Shown piece by piece: positions 52,360 through 61,663 of a DNA stretch of 64,000 bases. A model generated the notes under the pieces. It had not been told where the DNA came from and ran no database searches. It saw nothing but the letters and a program-made list of their open reading frames with translations. This DNA comes from Euglena gracilis (lineage: Eukaryota > Euglenida > Euglenophyceae > Euglenales): the NCBI GenBank assembly GCA_039621445.1, contig CP154954.1:36751703-36815702 (forward strand). The letters are read 5' to 3'. Each line of letters opens with the position of its first letter. Positions within the stretch are counted from its first letter, which is position 1. Made by a program: the position numbers and the translations under genes.

Positions 52360-53620
52360 GGCGTTGATGAGGGCAGCCGGAGGCGGGCAGCGGCGGCAGC
52401 ATATCGCAAGCTGATGGCAGCCCAGAGGTGCGTGCGTGCGTGGGGCACTTGTCTCTCAAAACTTCAGACCAGGGTTTGATGCACGGTGCAATGGCTTCGG
52501 TTTTGCCGAAACGCCCGCTGCAGGGCCGACTGCATGGGGGATACCCCATGCAGTGGGGTGAAGCATACCCATCACCCCACCCACCTGCCACCCCAGAGGG
52601 CCCCATGAAGCGTCAAAATTTTCTTTTCCGGCACTCTGCACCGAAACTTTTTTGGCAATTTTCGGAAAAATTTGCCCCAAAATGTGCCCCAAATAATGTG
52701 TTGGGTCGATTTGAGGTGACATCCCCCCATCCCTTCTCGCCAGGCAAAAGATCAGTCTGTTTGGCCACCCCATTGTTCAGGTTGGTTGTTGATGATGATT
52801 TTGCCCCGGGTGTTTGCGAATGGGGGGGGGAAACGGTGGGAATACTGTGAAAGAGTTGGTGTCCGTCTCCAAACGGTTTTACACCAGGGGGTGGGGGCAG
52901 CTTCCGAACTGCTGGGATCAGCTTTCCTTCCATTCCTTCTCACCTTCAGACGGACTTGGTTGGGTTGTGCTGCCTCCCTTTCAGGGAATTCTGCTTTTTT
53001 ACATATGTTTTTTAAACTTTTTCAAGGGAGTTTCAACAGAGCTGGGTTGGGAAATGGAATTTTCCTGCTAGCAAACCAGACCTGTACACCTCCTCTGGGT
53101 TGTGCTTGGGAAATCGTCTCGAGTCCATTTGCTTGTTTATTTGGGGCATCCGCTCCCTTGGTGAAATCAGTTGCTTTCCTGAAGGAAATGAATCGATGAA
53201 AGAAGGCCGAGAAAGCGCTGCCAAAAGACAAGGTTGTTTTTGCAAAGTACAAATTTGGGTCCACCCACACACCAAAAGGACACAACGCAAACTTCTGGGG
53301 CAGGGGGGTCCGCCCATTTTGATCCGCAACCCAGCCACTTAGGGGGTGATGAGTCATCAAGGCAAAAATCTTCAGAAGTAGTTTTTTTAAGTCGTTTTTC
53401 TATGAAGGTTTTTATGAGGGTTTTTTAAGGCATTATCAAATTTTAAAGAATTTTTTAAGGCGTCTATTTTTCATGAACGGTCAAAGAGCCGAGTTTTGAG
53501 TGGCTGTACAATGTTCCAGCGATGCCAAAAAGCATTTTTTCCCCCGCAGTTGACCCGTTTTTGCCGAGTTTTTGCGATTTCTTTTTTTGCTCAAAATTCG
53601 GAGAAGTTTTCCCCAGCCAA
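52360..53620. repeat. Remainder of tandem unit 1, no gene supported
   Basis: Matches 57,308-58,560 (GGCAGCCGGAGGCGGGCAGCGGCGG, CAGACCAGGGTTTGATG, AAACGGTTTTACACCAGGGGGT, TCAGTTGCTTTCCTGAA). Open frames 52,786-53,199 and 57,657-58,049 overlap in position, but indels shift the frame between the copies, arguing against coding. Confidence 0.6.
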
Positions 53621-53689
53621 TTTTTTTCAGGTTTCTGAGGTTTTTGAAGGCCGCTTCATCATTCAGACGGGCCCAACAATTCTCCCCCC

Positions 53690-54084
53690 GTTCTTGCTTC
53701 CACGCCCGAGAGAGCCCTTGCCCCCCAACGCTCCCCCCCCCCCTCTCTCTCGGTGGTGTGCAGGGCGAGGACGTCCCTGGGGACCAGACTTGGCCGCCGC
53801 CGGAGCACTGGGCCAGCGCGGCGGGGAAGGCGGCCAGCTCCGCTGTGGCGGTCTGCCCCCCCCCCTGTTGGCGTGAATTGGGTTTCGCAACCCAACCCAC
53901 CACCGGCCCACCACCAGCCCCCACTGCCCCAGTGCTCCCCCGGATGCACGTGGGTTCATTGGGCCGAGCGCTCGATTAGGTAATTTGGTGCCCCACAAAC
54001 GATCTGGACGGCTGCCAGCCGACCGGACCCCCCCCCCAGACCCCCAAGGGGGGTCCAGCCAAGCGGCCTTCACTTTTTTCCAGC
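53690..54084. repeat. Block shared with 33,690-34,000, then spacer
   Basis: CTCTCTCGGTGGTGTGCAGGGCGAGGACG, GCCGCCGGAGCACTGGG, GCGGGGAAGGCGGCCAGC and TTCGCAACCCAACCCACC repeat the 33.7 kb block. It separates the two tandem units. The frame is open for about 80 codons, but the translation is not conserved. Confidence 0.45.
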
Positions 54085-54333
54085 CAGGCTTGTGCTTAGT
54101 TGGGTGGCTACCCCACGGGGGGGGGGGGGGCGCTAGGGGCAGGCACCCCACCCATCCAACCCCCCGGGGGGGTCGGGGTTTTGGGGGTGCCTGCCCATAG
54201 CAGGCACCTCCCGGCGACGAAGGCGCCGGGGGCCCGGAAGAGGCCATTTTCAATGAAAATTTTCTGGGTCCCCCCACAAGCCCCCGGGGGATGTGTGTAG
54301 CACCCCCCCCCCCGGTCGGTAAGCACAAGCCTG
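54085..54333. mobile_element. B2: TIR CAGGCTTGTGCTTA element
   Basis: CAGGCTTGTGCTTA on the left and TAAGCACAAGCCTG on the right are perfect 14-bp inverted repeats. Interior as B1: GGGGCAGGCACCCC, GGGTGCCTGCCCATAGCAGGCACC, GGCGACGAAGGCGCCGG, AATGAAAATTTTC. The flanks TTTCCAGC and TTCTGATC do not match, so a target duplication is not demonstrated. It may have inserted at, or been rearranged by, the junction of the tandem duplication, which starts immediately to its right. Confidence 0.78.
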
Positions 54334-55373
54334 TTCTGATCTGCTTTGGGCAGGTCTTTTTCCCCCACCGGGGCTGTTGATCCCCCGTCCCCCCACCCGG
54401 GGGCAGGGGGAGTGGGGTGGACCTGGTGGCTGCCCCCTGAAAACTTTGTCACAGGGTGGACAAAAATTAGGTTGGACAAGAAATTTTGCAATATTCGCAA
54501 AATTTTACCATATTTATTCTTGTCATAACGTTCAACCAATGCCGGTTTCAACATTTAGCACCTGCGTGACCCCCCCCCCCCCGCCACCAGTTGGTGACTG
54601 GGTGGTTGGCCCCACCGCGGGGATGGGGTGCATTATGGGACAGGTTTTTTGCCCAGCCGGGCCAGAAATTTTTCCAGTGTTTTTGGCCGGTTTTGACTGA
54701 TGGGTTGGTGGGGTGGGCCCAGAAAAAAATGTGCCCTCCCCCCAGGTGTCACTGAGTGAATGTATGCTTCCGAAGCCTCAGCTTAAAATGACAAAAAAAT
54801 GGCTGGAAATGGCAAAAATAAAGACAACCATAAACGTTGGCAAATATTGGCGTTTGGTGGTTTTTTTGAGGTAACGTGGCCAGAATCTGTTCAATTTCCT
54901 CAGCGAAAAGCACGAGCAAAAAAAACAAGTTTGACACATTGCAAAAAAAAGTCTGCACCACATCAGGAGGACATGGTGTTTTTGTGGCAAACGGGGGGCA
55001 TGTGGGAGGGAGAAAAATGTTTTTTTTTTTTTGTGGGGATGTGGGCGGTGTTGGAGTGAAAACAAAATTTGAATTTTTAGGGAATACAAGAGCAAAAAAT
55101 GAAAAAAAATGTCTTTTTTTTGGTGGGGTTGGGGTGGGCAGAACCCCCCAAAATGTTTTTGTTTTGGTCTGTTTTTTTTTTTGCGGAGGGTTGTGGGTGC
55201 AAGAATTAAAACTAAAAATTCCCCTCTTTCTGGGTGTTAGTGTGGGGGGCGTGGGGAGGGTGTGCCCCCCAGGCATTTCACGTGACAAATCTGCGTTCAG
55301 TTCTTTGTTCACAACATGCTCTGGCAAAATTGCTCACCTGAGCCTCCACACAGGCTGGATATTTTAGGTTCAG

Positions 55374-55610
55374 GGCTTTTTCCATCTTGGACCCCGGGGG
55401 GTGTCCAGCTGAGCAAAGTTTTACAAGTACATTTTCCTTTTTGGTGCCAAAGGGTCGAAATTTTTTGAAAAAGCTGCTATTTTCAGCATTTTTAGCGATT
55501 TTTTGGCCATTTTCGGGAAAAGTGAGAGGGTCCCCCCCCCCCGGAACACTGGAAACCCCCCAGAGGGTGGGTGGGGGGACCCCCCGGTTCTTTTTAAAAA
55601 AAAAACCCGC
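55374..55610. repeat. O-like element remnant
   Basis: Core words TTTTTGGTGCCAAAGGG, GAAAAAGCTGCTATTTTCAGCATTTTTAGCGATTTTTTGGCC and ending CGGTTCTTTTTAAAAAAAAAACCCG match O1 and O3 interiors. A left end CAGGGCTTTTTCC is plausible, but no target duplication was found. A related core lies at the same place in unit 1 (about 50,140-50,330), so it predates the tandem duplication. Confidence 0.6.
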
Positions 55611-55689
55611 TCAGGCTCCGCGGAGGCTGGTAACCCTGGGCTCTGCGGAGGCTACCAAAAAAGTCAGGATTCTGCTTGCGCGGTAGACC

Positions 55690-56350
55690 CCTGTGGTTGT
55701 CCCTCCCCACCCCCCTCGGCATTCAGGTCCGGTCCACCAATGCAGCGCCGTCGCGCCGCCTGTTGCCAGCCCAACGCCCACCTCCCCCCGCCAACCCAGC
55801 GCCCCCTGCCACCAGAAAGCAACTCGCGGTTGATGTTGATTTTTTTTGTGAGCTGTACGTGTTTTTGGTGGCCATGCAATGCACTGCAGGCAGAAAGCTG
55901 AGCATTTTTTTTGAGAATGCTTATCCACATGCAGACACATACGCACACATACAAACACATGTACACACAAACACACATACACGCTTCCGCACGCCCACGC
56001 CCACACACATACACACACATACACACACATGCACACATACTCACATGCACACATGCACACATGCACATGCACAGCAAAGGTGGGTGGAACGCACATCTCA
56101 TGCAGAGGAGACAACGTAGTTTGTGGTGGTTTTGATTTCCTGGTTTGGTTTGTGTGAGCAGGGGGCACTGAAGGGAGGCAGCGGCGGCGGCGCATTTTTT
56201 TTTTTTTTTTGTTTTTTTTTGTGGTTTTTTTTTTTTGGGTGTTGTTTTTTTTTTGTGTTTTTGTTCGGGGTTTGGTTTCGGTTTTGGGGGGGTGTTCGTG
56301 GGGTGTTGTTTGGGAAGCTGTTTTGGCCAAGCGAAGGAGCGGGGGTGCTC
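55690..56350. repeat. Family H copy 8 with (CA)n
   Basis: CCCTCGGCATTCAGGTCCGGTCC, GAAAGCAACTCGCGGTTGATG, (CA)n-rich (55,925-56,070), AGCAAAGGTGGGTGGAACGCACATCTCATGCAGAGG, GGGGGCACTGAAGGGAGGCAGCGGCGG. The usual continuation CCAGGCGGCGCAGGAGCGGGGGC is replaced by a T/G-rich tract at 56,193-56,326. Confidence 0.7.
56193..56326. repeat. T/G-rich simple-sequence insertion or replacement
   Basis: A stretch of about 130 bases made almost only of T and G (runs of T up to 15, then GTTTTTGTTCGGGGTTTGG) replaces about 20 bp of the H core found in unit 1 (CAGGCGGCGCAGGAGCGGGGG). The flanks on both sides match unit 1. No inverted ends were seen. Confidence 0.75.
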
Positions 56351-56569
56351 AGACCATCTTTTTAACGGTCATCTCCTCGGGGAGGTGTATTTTGTGCGTT
56401 TTTTTTAGAATTTTTTTCCGAAAAATTCGAAATTTTGGAGAATTTCTGAAGCCTGGTTCTTACCCACATTTTGGCAAAGTGAGTACCTCCCCCCAGTGCT
56501 CACCCATCTTTTCCGTCAATTAGACAGGGGGTTTAACCGGCCAAGGGCATTGCTGGAAAAAAAATAATG

Positions 56570-57228
56570 CTTCCCCCCCAAGACCAAGAGGGGATTGCAG
56601 CCAGCCCATAGGCCACGCCAATGGGCATATGATGCCATTGCCAGGCACAATCCCACGCCACGCCAAGCTGGAAAGAAGCCAGTGTGGGCGACGGAGGGTT
56701 GAAAGTCTGTGTTGAGTTTGGTTCCTCCTCCTTGCCTTGTTGGTCTTCACACTTGCCTTGCCACCTTGGGTCCTTTGCAACCTTGCCACGCTGCAACCTT
56801 TCAACGCTTGCATTGGGCCTCTTTGATTGGCCCTCTTTCTGCTATGCTCCCGTTTCGTGCCGCTTTCAATTGCCTTTCCAACCGTGTGGTTGGCCTCCCT
56901 CTACCATGCCGTTGTTGGCATTTGCCTGCCCTTCAACCAGTTCCTCTTGCCACCCCTTGCCATTTGCCACCTTGGGCCCAGCCAGCAATGGGTGAGTGCA
57001 AGAATGAATAATGATAATGAGGAAGGGAACAATAAGGGTAAGCAGTGGGGGTTAGCCAATTCGGTGGTTTGCCCTGGCATATGTTGTCTGTTTGATCCGA
57101 CTGACTGACGCTTGGATTGCCTGCTGACAAAATGTTTGGGGGGTGGCATTGGGCCAGGGCTGCAATCCCGGCTGCACCCACAGATGTTTGCTGAAGGAAA
57201 GTTGTTGTTTAAAGGGCAGAGCGCCCCC
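56570..57228. repeat. Dispersed family Q, copy 4
   Basis: Duplicate of 51,390-52,055 with small deletions (for example one CCACCTCTTG unit missing). Right-hand words TGACGCTTGGATTGCCTGCTGAC and GGGTGGCATTGGGCCAGGGCTGC are intact. No gene supported. Confidence 0.65.
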
Positions 57229-57307
57229 CGGAGGGTAATGCCTGCCTGGGCAGGCACTCAAATGCACTCCGGACCCCCCCCCCCCGGGGTTGGTAAAAAA
57301 CAACCTG
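57229..57307. mobile_element. C4: internally deleted C element (79 bp) with perfect TSD
   Basis: GCGCCCCC at 57,221-57,228 and 57,308-57,315 flanks a remnant reading CGGAGGGTAATGCCTGCCTGGGCAGG...GGGGTTGGTAAAAAACAACCTG. Compared with C3 at the equivalent position, about 215 bp including the left terminus are missing. Insertion therefore predates the tandem duplication and the deletion followed it. Confidence 0.85.
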
Positions 57308-58583
57308 GCGCCCCCGGCGTTGATGACGGCAGCCGGAGGCGGGCAGCGGCGGCCGCATATCGCAAGCTGATGGCAGCCCAGAGGTGCGTGTGTGCGTGGG
57401 CCCATGTCTGTCAAAATCTCAGACCAGGGTTTGATGTAGGGTGTCATGGCTTCGGTTTTGCCGTTACCCCTGACTGCAGGGAGGATGCCAATGACCCCAC
57501 CCACCTGCTCAGGGAAGGTGTCCAGACCGACCCCAGAGGGGCCCCCAGAGCGTCGAGATTTTCTTTTCCGGCGCCCTGCACGCAAACTTTTTTAGGCATT
57601 TTTCGGCAAAATGTGCCCCAAAATGTGCCCCAAATAATGTTTTGGGTTGATTTGGGGTGACATTCCCCCATCCCTTCTCGCCAGGCCAAAAGTCAGTCTG
57701 TTTGGCCGCCCTGTTGTTCAGGTTGGGGATTGACCATTTTGCCCCGGGTGCTTGCGAATGGGGGGAAAATGGTGGAAATCCTGTGAAAGAGTTGTATATC
57801 GTCTCCAAACGGTTTTACACCAGGGGGTCAGGCAGCTTCCGAACTGCTTGGATCAGCTTTCCTTCCATTCCTTTTCACTGCAGACGGATTTTCTGGGTTG
57901 TGCTGCCTTCCTTTCAGGAAATTATGTTTTTTTGCATAATATTTCTTGAAACTTTTTCAAGGGAGTTGCAACTGACCTGGGTTGGGAAATGGAATTCTCC
58001 TGTCTGGCAAACCAGACTCTTCTGGGTTGTGCCTGGGAAATCATCTTGAGTCCATTGTTTATCGGGGCATCCGCTCCCTTGGTGAAATCAGTTGCTTTCC
58101 TGAAAGAAATGAATTGATGAAACACTCCAAAAGGACACAACGCAAACTTCTGGGGCAGAGGTCGACATAAAGGCAAGGTTGGGGGGTCCGCCCATTTTGA
58201 TCCGCAACCCAGCCACTTAGGGGGTGACGAGCCATTAGGCAAAAATCTTCAGAAGTACTTTTTTTATGTCTTTTTTTTGAAGGTTTTTTTGAGGGTTTTT
58301 TAAGGCATTACCAAAATTTGAAGAATTTTTTAAGGCGTCTATTTTTCATGAGTGGTCAAAGTGCTTTTCGGACATCGAATCAACGTCGGTCCAGATTGAG
58401 AATCTTTTTTTTGAGCTTTGAGTGGCTGGACAATGTTCAAGCGATGCCAGAAATCTCATTTTTTCCCGCAGTTGACCTGTTTTTGCTGAGTTTTTGCAAT
58501 TTCTTTTTTTGCTCAGAATACGAAAATTTTCCCGGGCCATTTTTTTTTCAGTGTTTTCGGTTTGCCAGGGGGGGGGGGTCCAG

Positions 58584-58985
58584 CAGGGTTCGATATAAGG
58601 AGGGCGTACATGGTTTAGGTGGGGGGTGCCCCCCCCCCCCCCCCTCCTGGCCCGCGGGGGGGGTCCGGCCCCCCCCCCCACCTGCAAGGGGGGTCCCCGG
58701 GACCCCCCCAAAAAGGGTCAATTTTTTCCTCCGGCGCTTCGCGCCGAAAATTTTTTGCATTTTTGGTCAATTTTTGCCCAAAAAGTGCCCAAAGTGGCAC
58801 TTTTGGTCGTTTTGGGGGGTCAAAATTTTTCGGCCCGGCGCTTTGCGCCGGGCCGAAAATCGGTCACCCTGACCGCGCCACTGTTTAGGTGGGGGGTGTC
58901 CCCCCCCCCCCCCCCCCCCCCTCCTCGGCCCCGGGGGGGGGTTCCGCCCCCCCCCCCCCCCCCTCCTCTCCTTTTTCGAACCCTG
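58584..58985. mobile_element. P3: CAGGGTTCGATATAAGG element, 7/8 TSD
   Basis: The left end is intact; the right end is decayed to CTTTTTCGAACCCTG. The flanks are GGGTCCAG (58,576-58,583) and GGGTCCAC (58,986-58,993). Interior as P1, including two palindromes CCGGCGCTTCGCGCCGAAAA and CCCGGCGCTTTGCGCCGGGCC. Confidence 0.9.
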
Positions 58986-58989
58986 GGGT

Positions 58990-59418
58990 CCACCCAAGTG
59001 TGCCTGCATGTTTTCCAGCCAGGATCTCCCAACCGGGTTGTGGACCCACCCTCAGGGTCCGCTGGGGAACACCCCGCTGTGGACCAGCCCGGCGAAGACC
59101 GAGAAAAAAAACCCTTGCATTCTCTCCCTCATCCATCCCCCCATTCTCAGGTGACAGGGCATTGACCTGCAAGGAGCTGTGTGCCTGGCCCTGGGTGGCC
59201 ACAGTTGCACTCCCTCAAGCCCCCTGGGAATTGGGAAGGTCCTCCAGGTGTTCCCCAACAAGAAGGCGCAGTATTTGCAGCCGAAGGACGGTTGTCTGGA
59301 AGGTGTGGCAATGCTGCCGTCTTTGTGGTTGTGTTCTAAAATGAGTTTCTTTTTTGAAGAGTGATGTAACCCCCCCATTTATAATCCCCTCATTAACCCC
59401 CCTGTTTTTGACCCCAAC
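58990..59418. repeat. Block shared with 63,855-64,000, then spacer
   Basis: GTGCCTGCAT.TTTTCCAGCCAGGA(T/G)CTCCCAACCGGG(T/C)TGTGGACCC(A/G)CCCTCAGGGTCC matches the right end of the window. CATCCATCCCCCCATTC is also shared, and the window ends inside the repeat. No gene is supported in 59,150-59,418. Confidence 0.6.
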
Positions 59419-59653
59419 CAGGGGTTTTTTTTTTAGCCTTGTGGACCCCTGGGGGGGGGTAGGGTGGGTGGGTTTGGCCGAGCCTCCCCCCCCTCACCCG
59501 GGGTGGGGGGTGGGATATATGTTTCGGTGCCGAAAGTTTTTGAAAAAGGTGCCATTCTTAGCATTTTTCGCGATTTTTTGGCCATTTTTGGGGGAAAAGT
59601 GGGTGGGATCCCCCCTCCCCCACTCCCGGTCTTTTTTTTAAAAAAAACCCCTG
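59419..59653. mobile_element. O1: CAGGGGTTTTTTTTTTAG element, 7/8 TSD
   Basis: Left CAGGGGTTTTTTTTTTAGCC; right GGTCTTTTTTTTAAAAAAAACCCCTG. The flanks are ACCCCAAC (59,411-59,418) and CCCCCAAC (59,654-59,661). Interior: GGTAGGGTGGGTGGGTTTGGCCGAGCC, GGGATATATGTTTCGGTGCCGAAAG, GGTGCCATTCTTAGCATTTTTCGCGATTTTTTGGCC. Confidence 0.86.
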
Positions 59654-59661
59654 CCCCCAAC

Positions 59662-60195
59662 CCCCAAATTGTGATTTATGACTCCCCCGAAGGCAAAAAA
59701 ATGCTGAGGAATCAAAAGGCAAAAATGTGCCAAAATTGTTGTGCTGAAAAAAAACAGGTGTGGGGTAGCCTGGCACTGAGGGGTTTTGGCAAAATCCCGT
59801 GAAATTGCCCAAAATATTTTGTTTTACCCCTCTGGTGCGCAAGTCAGGGGTATTTTTTGGGACGGTTTTTTGGGCCACACACCAAATCTCGATTTATAAC
59901 CCCCCCCCCCGCTTTGGACCGATGAAGAAAGTTAGTGGGGGTTTCAGAATTCCAAAAATGTCCAAAACAGCGGTCGTAGTATTTTTTTTTATTTTTGTTT
60001 GACGTGTGTTTGCCCCCCTCCCCCATCCGGCATTCTTGTGTTTCCGGAGGCGCTGATTTTGGGCCAAGCTTTTGTTTTGGCGCGGACGGAATTTTTTTTG
60101 TGTGGTGGGGTCGGGTCGTATCCCTCCCCTCAGCAGGCTTTCCCTTACAGCCCTGGGTTGGTTTGAGTCGGGGTCTGGGGCCGAGACCCCCCACC
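59662..60195. other. Spacer, no gene supported
   Basis: Contains two similar stretches (about 59,643-59,690 and 59,870-59,910) reading ATTTATGACTCC / GATTTATAACCCCCC. Open frames of 60-117 codons have no motif. It ends where the 10-bp minisatellite begins. Confidence 0.4.
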
Positions 60196-60365
60196 AAGCA
60201 CCTATAGCTAAAATGGCCTAAAATGGCCTAAAATGGCCTAAAATGGCCTAAAATGACTTTTTGACCCCCTATAGGTGGGGGTCCCTAAAATGGCCTAAAA
60301 TGGCCTAAAATGGCCTAAAATGGCCTAAAATGGCCTAAAATGGGAAAAATTCTGTTGCGCAACAT
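60196..60365. repeat. 10-bp minisatellite TAAAATGGCC, array 2
   Basis: AAGCACCTATAGC, then TAAAATGGCC units, TTTTTGACCCCCTATAGGTGGGGGTCC, more units, and AAAATGGGAAAAATTCTGTTGCGCAAC. The same composite is at 16,202. CCCCCTATAGGTGGGGG is a palindrome, and CACCTATAG is the inverse of CTATAGGTG, giving a foldback. Confidence 0.87.
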
Positions 60366-60827
60366 TTTTTTGTGAACAGCTGAAGCCATTCAGGCAATGA
60401 TTTTCGTGTTTTTGTCTTTTGTGGACGATGGGTTGGGGCGTGGGGAGGGGGGGGTAGGTGCGAATGGGAGACGCAGGGGTGCGAGCGTGAGGGGCGGGTG
60501 AGGGAGAGAGTAGGAGGGGGTAGAAGGGAGGCGTTGGTGGTTCTTGGGCCGTGGCTGAGTCTGTTGCTTGTATTTTTTTTTTGTGACAGCTTGAAGCATT
60601 CAGGCAATGGGGGGATTTTCGTGTCGGGGGTTGTTAATGTGGACGGAAAATACAGAGCGAAATAAAAAAACAAACAGTGGATTTGGTGGAGGAGCCCCAC
60701 AAGGCCCATGGTTTTATCCCAACTAACACTCATATCAGTCCCCAAATCCACAGCCTCAAACTTTTTTTGGTGGCTGAATTTTGAAGGTTTGGACGGATCC
60801 TTTTTTCTTACTCCTATCTTGTTGGTG
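60365..60827. other. Spacer with short direct repeat, no gene supported
   Basis: GAAGC(C)ATTCAGGCAATG with ATTTTCGTGT occurs at about 60,384-60,412 and 60,592-60,625. The minus-strand 165-codon frame (60,335-60,832) has no recognised domain. The composition changes sharply to AT-rich beyond 60,830. Confidence 0.4.
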
Positions 60828-61663
60828 TGCACCGATGTTTGTTTCGTAAATAATGAAACGGAAGCATGGGGGAAAAGTCAAAAAAGAGATGGAAGATGTT
60901 GGAAAAATCTCAATTGAACTATAAAATTCTAGCATTATCATATAATATAACTTTTGTAAGTAAATTTAATATTTCATTTTTTGAATACACATTTTATTAT
61001 TATAGATATTCTATGTATTTTATGTGGATATTTAGTGTGGGTATTTTATTATTATTGATTTTGTTGATATATTTTCCATATTTATAAAAGATTTTATAGT
61101 CATCAATTTTTAATTGTGGAATTATATTAGAATATAATATTAACAATATATTTAATGCAGTTTTAGTAAAACAAATAACACATGTTTGCATACAATTTCA
61201 TTCAATTTCATACAATATTTGGTAATAAAATATATATAAGTTGAAATTAATAAATATATGTATGAAGTAAAAATGATATTGATATAATATGTAATTGTAC
61301 AATAATTATTACTGCAATCATATTATCAATAAAATTGGAATAATGTTGGTATATTTAATATGATAGAATATGATATATGTTATCCGTCAATAGGTACAGG
61401 ATTAGACATATATATTTCACCTGTTGCCTGGTCAATATTAATAAAATACTCACAGTAGATATCTACATAACATACATAAAATATCTATAATAATAAAAAA
61501 TAAAAAAAAAAAAATGAAATATTAAATTTACTTACAAAAGTTATATTTATATGATAATGCTAGAATTTTATAGTTCAATTGAGATTTTCCCGACATCTTT
61601 CATCTCTTTTTGACTTTTCCCCCATGCTTCCATTTCATTATTTACGAGACAAACATCGGTGCA
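60828..61663. mobile_element. AT-rich foldback element with 225-bp inverted arms
   Basis: The left arm (60,828-61,052, from TGCACCGATGTTTG) and right arm (61,439-61,663, ending CAAACATCGGTGCA) are imperfect inverted repeats over their full 225 bp, including CTCAATTGAACTATAAAATT and TAACTTTTGTAAGTAAATTT. The loop of 386 bp has no good open frame. The block is strongly AT-rich with no C/G tracts, unlike everything around it. No clear flanking duplication was found; about 120 bp of AT-rich sequence continues to the right. It could be a foldback/MITE-type element or an inverted duplication of organelle-like DNA. Confidence 0.75.

Larger units (their letters stand above)
47740..53620. repeat. Large tandem duplication, unit 1 (unit 2 is 54,340-58,560)
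   Basis: Five landmarks occur in the same order in both units: GATCTGCTTTGGGCAGG and CCGGGGCTGTTGATCCCC (47,909/54,338); GGACATGG(C/T)G(C/T)TTTTGTG (49,386/54,968); GGCATTTCACGTGACAAATC (49,691/55,271); family H (50,394/55,690); GGGGATTGCAGCCAGCCCAT through CGAACTGCT(G/T)GGATCAGC (51,408/56,590 to 52,903/57,839). Copy-specific insertions: C1, U1 and K2 only in this unit; C3 is full length here. Confidence 0.85.
54340..58560. repeat. Large tandem duplication, unit 2
   Basis: Partner of 47,740-53,620. It lacks C1, U1 and K2, holds an internally deleted C copy (C4), and has a T/G-rich 130-bp insertion near 56,193-56,326. P3 lies just beyond its end. The distance between matching landmarks falls from about 6.4 kb to about 5.0 kb along the unit, which is the sum of these insertions and deletions. 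Confidence 0.85.

Noticed and set aside
54077-54341. 8-bp target duplication around B2
   Set aside because: The flanks TTTCCAGC and TTCTGATC do not match. Only the inverted ends and interior support this element.
61370-61480. Short frame in the AT-rich foldback that might suggest a mitochondrial gene fragment
   Set aside because: The readable stretch is too short and has no family-specific motif. Only the AT-rich composition suggests an organelle origin.
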